A DNA stretch of 64,000 nt. It comes from Anagrus nilaparvatae. Taxonomy: Eukaryota > Arthropoda > Insecta > Hymenoptera > Mymaridae. Positions 61,754 through 64,000 of the stretch are shown here, one piece after another. The notes under the pieces are model-generated. The model ran no database searches and was not told where the DNA came from. It saw only the letters and a list, made by a program, of their open reading frames with translations. The stretch covers positions 60,666,501 to 60,730,500 of the forward strand of contig JAKSXM010000007.1 in assembly GCA_022575985.1 (NCBI GenBank), read 5' to 3'. The position numbers and the translations under genes were made by a program. The first letter of the stretch is position 1; every line of letters begins with the position of its first letter.

Positions 61754-63454
61754 TATAAGGGATTCCACGCAAATTGGGATTAAGTTGTATCGAGGGAGAT
61801 TGATGTTCGATTAAATTGGTCAAAAATATTTTTTGCTAAAAGTTCGGGTTTCTAGGTTTCTGGAAACCAATTTCGCAATTTTGTTTTTTTTTTTCTATAC
61901 GATAGTTTAAAATTTTGTTAAATTTTACGCAAAACTCTTACCACAAAAATATTTTGCACATTACTAGGGCAAAAAAGCCAAACTCCTACCCTAGAGAAAC
62001 AGATTTTTTGCCCATTATACTATCGATCAAAAAAAGATGTGGACCTCTCGTATTTTTGAAATATTTTCCAGAAAAATGGTCCCAGAATAATCGGGTGAAA
62101 AAAAATCTGTTGACAAATTATCCTTCAATCTCTGTAAAAAATTTTATGATTGTAACTTTATTAGGAGGGGAGGGACAGCAATAAATGCATCAAAAAAGTA
62201 AGAAAAAAAAATTTTTATTTTTTATGCCGTTTTTAAACCTTTAATTGGTGCATTAAAAATTATTTTAAATTAACCAAATTTTAACTGCAGGTTCTTTAAC
62301 CCTTTAACTTCAGGGGAGCGTTGGAATTTTCAAAAAATATTAACAAATAAATTGTTTATAACAATTTAAGCTAAAATCGCTTCTGCTTATCGTAGAAACG
62401 TAATTCTTTTTTTAAATGACAGGTAATCATGCCTGGATTACAATTTTAGAATTTGGCCAATGTGAAAATATTGGTTTGATAACAGTATTCAAAAAACGAG
62501 TGAATTTTTATGAATAGAATGCTAATAAATAAGCCCCATTGTTCATTAATAACCTGATGAATAAAAAAGTTTATGACCCAAACACCTGCCAATATCTTTA
62601 TATTTTTTAAAGAAACAAGGTAAGCGTAGGCATTATTGAATATTTATTATGATCAAGACAAACGCATTTATAATATAAATTAAAACTTTAATTAGACAAG
62701 AAAACTCTGAAAAGGGCATGTATGCCTTAAATCTTGCTTAAATAGAAGTTTTCCCTCGGTTTTTCCTGACGATGTTGCAGGTTCCGTATCTGTTACGCTT
62801 ACCCTAATTCGTAAAAAAATTGAAGGTTATCTGCGGGTGCTTAGATCATAAATTTTTTTATTCATCAGGTTATTAATGAACAATGGGGCTTATTTATTAG
62901 CATTCTATTCATAAAAATTCACTCGTTTTTTAAATACTGTTATCAAACCAATATTTTCACATTGGCCAAATTCTAAAATTGTAATCCAGGCATGATTACC
63001 TGTCATTTAAAAAAAGAATTACGTTTCTACGATAAGCAGAAGCGATTTTAGCTTAAATTGTTATAAACAATTTATTTGTTAATATTTTTTGAAAATTCCA
63101 ACGCTCCCCTGAAGTTAAAGGGTTAAAGAACCTGCAGTTAAAATTTGGTTAATTTAAAATAATTTTTAATGCACCAATTAAAGGTTTAAAAACGGCATAA
63201 AAAATAAAAATTTTTTTTTCTTACTTTTTTGATGCATTTATTGCTGTCCCTCCCCTCCTAATAAAGTTACAATCATAAAATTTTTTACAGAGATTGAAGG
63301 ATAATTTGTCAACAGATTTTTTTTCACCCGATTATTCTGGGACCATTTTTCTGGAAAATATTTCAAAAATACGAGAGGTCCACATCTTTTTTTGATCGAT
63401 AGTATGTCAATCCAATCCAACTTAGATCGCAATTAGCGTGGAATCTCTTATATA
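61754..63454. mobile_element. Large palindromic element downstream of the ligand gene
   Basis: Outer ends are tataagggattccacgcaaa and gcgtggaatctcttata. The inner arms (62012-62578 and 62844-63404) match closely, for example aagatgtggacctctcgtat, ctgttgacaaattatccttc and aaccctttaacttcagggga with complements. The left arm has about 220 bases (61790-62011) missing from the right arm. The loop is about 265 bases. The frames at 61915-62184 (plus) and 63238-63432 (minus) give the same peptide because they sit in opposite arms, and are not genes. A TA or TATA flank is possible but cannot be separated from the palindrome itself. No transposase. Confidence 0.8.
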
Positions 63455-64000
63455 TATATACCTATAATATTTATTATTATTATTATTAATTATTAATTTT
63501 TTGTATATCAATATAATTTTATTTATTTTAAAATTTAATATAACGTGTATTTAAGTAAAATTAGAAATTTTTATGTATAAAACTTTTTTTTATAATATAC
63601 AACATAAAAATATTATTACATGTGCGTGTATAAAAATATTTAAAAAATATACTTACCTATACCTATAGTTTAAATTTTTTTTTTTAGATTTTTATTTATT
63701 TAATTAAATGTAAAATTTTAATTTACATATAATGTAAAAAAAATAGTTTATTATGTAACAAGTGTATAAATTTATTTTTTACTTGCATAAATTATTAGTA
63801 AAGCATAAAAATTGTTTTTTTATTTTTGAAAAAAATGGTAACCATAACAAATAGTAGCTGGTTTTTATACTGCAGTGTGTTCATTTCACTTTCGAGAAAG
63901 TTTTTAATGCAATATTGTAGAGTCCTTCTTAACTCCTATATTTTTGTCTGTATATCTTCCCTCATCCCTAGACTATTATAAAACAGACAAACTTTTAAGT
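63455..64000. other. Noncoding AT-rich stretch at the right edge
   Basis: Holds (TA)n and (TTA)n tracts at 63450-63490 and nothing else recognised. Confidence 0.5.

Noticed and set aside
61915..63432. Two frames with the same 50-residue C-terminal peptide (SIKKRCGPLVFLKYF...)
   Set aside because: They lie in opposite arms of a palindrome, so the identity reflects the inverted repeat, not two genes.
1..64000. CRISPR arrays, bacterial operons, prophage or integrated wasp virus (bracovirus) segments
   Set aside because: No regular spacer arrays, no prokaryotic gene layout and no viral gene or segment-excision signature was seen.

Overview
The window is very AT-rich, intron- and repeat-dominated animal nuclear DNA. 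A divergent ionotropic-type glutamate receptor, two degenerate non-LTR retrotransposon fragments, many palindromic DNA transposons with TA duplications and a TGF-beta ligand with very long introns together point to an insect. A hymenopteran parasitoid with an AT-rich genome would fit, but the sequence alone does not prove it. There is no bacterial, plasmid or phage content and no CRISPR array. Almost all open frames here are chance frames in AT-rich DNA or lie inside repeats.

Two genes are supported. The first is a plus-strand secreted TGF-beta superfamily ligand, best matched to the insect Maverick type. I assemble it from three exons (14025-14276, 53393-53507, 60609-61471) into 409 residues with a signal peptide, a prodomain, an RRKR furin site and a nine-cysteine mature domain. 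Its second intron-separated part lies 39 kb downstream of the first. The second gene is a minus-strand ionotropic receptor (31722-29695, one 66-base intron, 653 residues). It sits inside the 39-kb intron of the ligand gene, so the layout is a nested gene on the opposite strand.

Region by region: 1-1650 is a broken, partly inverted copy of a multicopy animal gene family. 1840-2480 is a degenerate tandem repeat. 3575-5346 is a foldback transposon with a perfect 9-base target duplication. 6205-10240 holds tandem repeats and two dispersed families (A, gggtcgctga-bearing; B, G-run-bearing). 11771-12180 is a hairpin MITE. 12900-14276 holds the probable promoter, leader and first coding exon of the ligand gene. 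The large intron (14277-53392) carries hairpin elements (16381-17031, 27411-27795, 50544-51391), two giant palindromes with ~0.9-kb arms (36685-38728 and 39283-41308), a piggyBac-like MITE (21671-22568), other MITEs, the receptor gene, two non-LTR fragments (32230-33050 and 51368-51796), a GC-rich patch at 48110-48300 and a 187-base tandem repeat at 49225-49830. The second intron holds further MITEs and a family-A element inserted into a family-B element. Downstream of the ligand stop is another large palindrome (61754-63454).

The most unusual property is the density of long inverted repeats, most of them in introns of one transcription unit. If transcribed they would fold into long double-stranded RNA. 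This is an inference that small-RNA data could settle.
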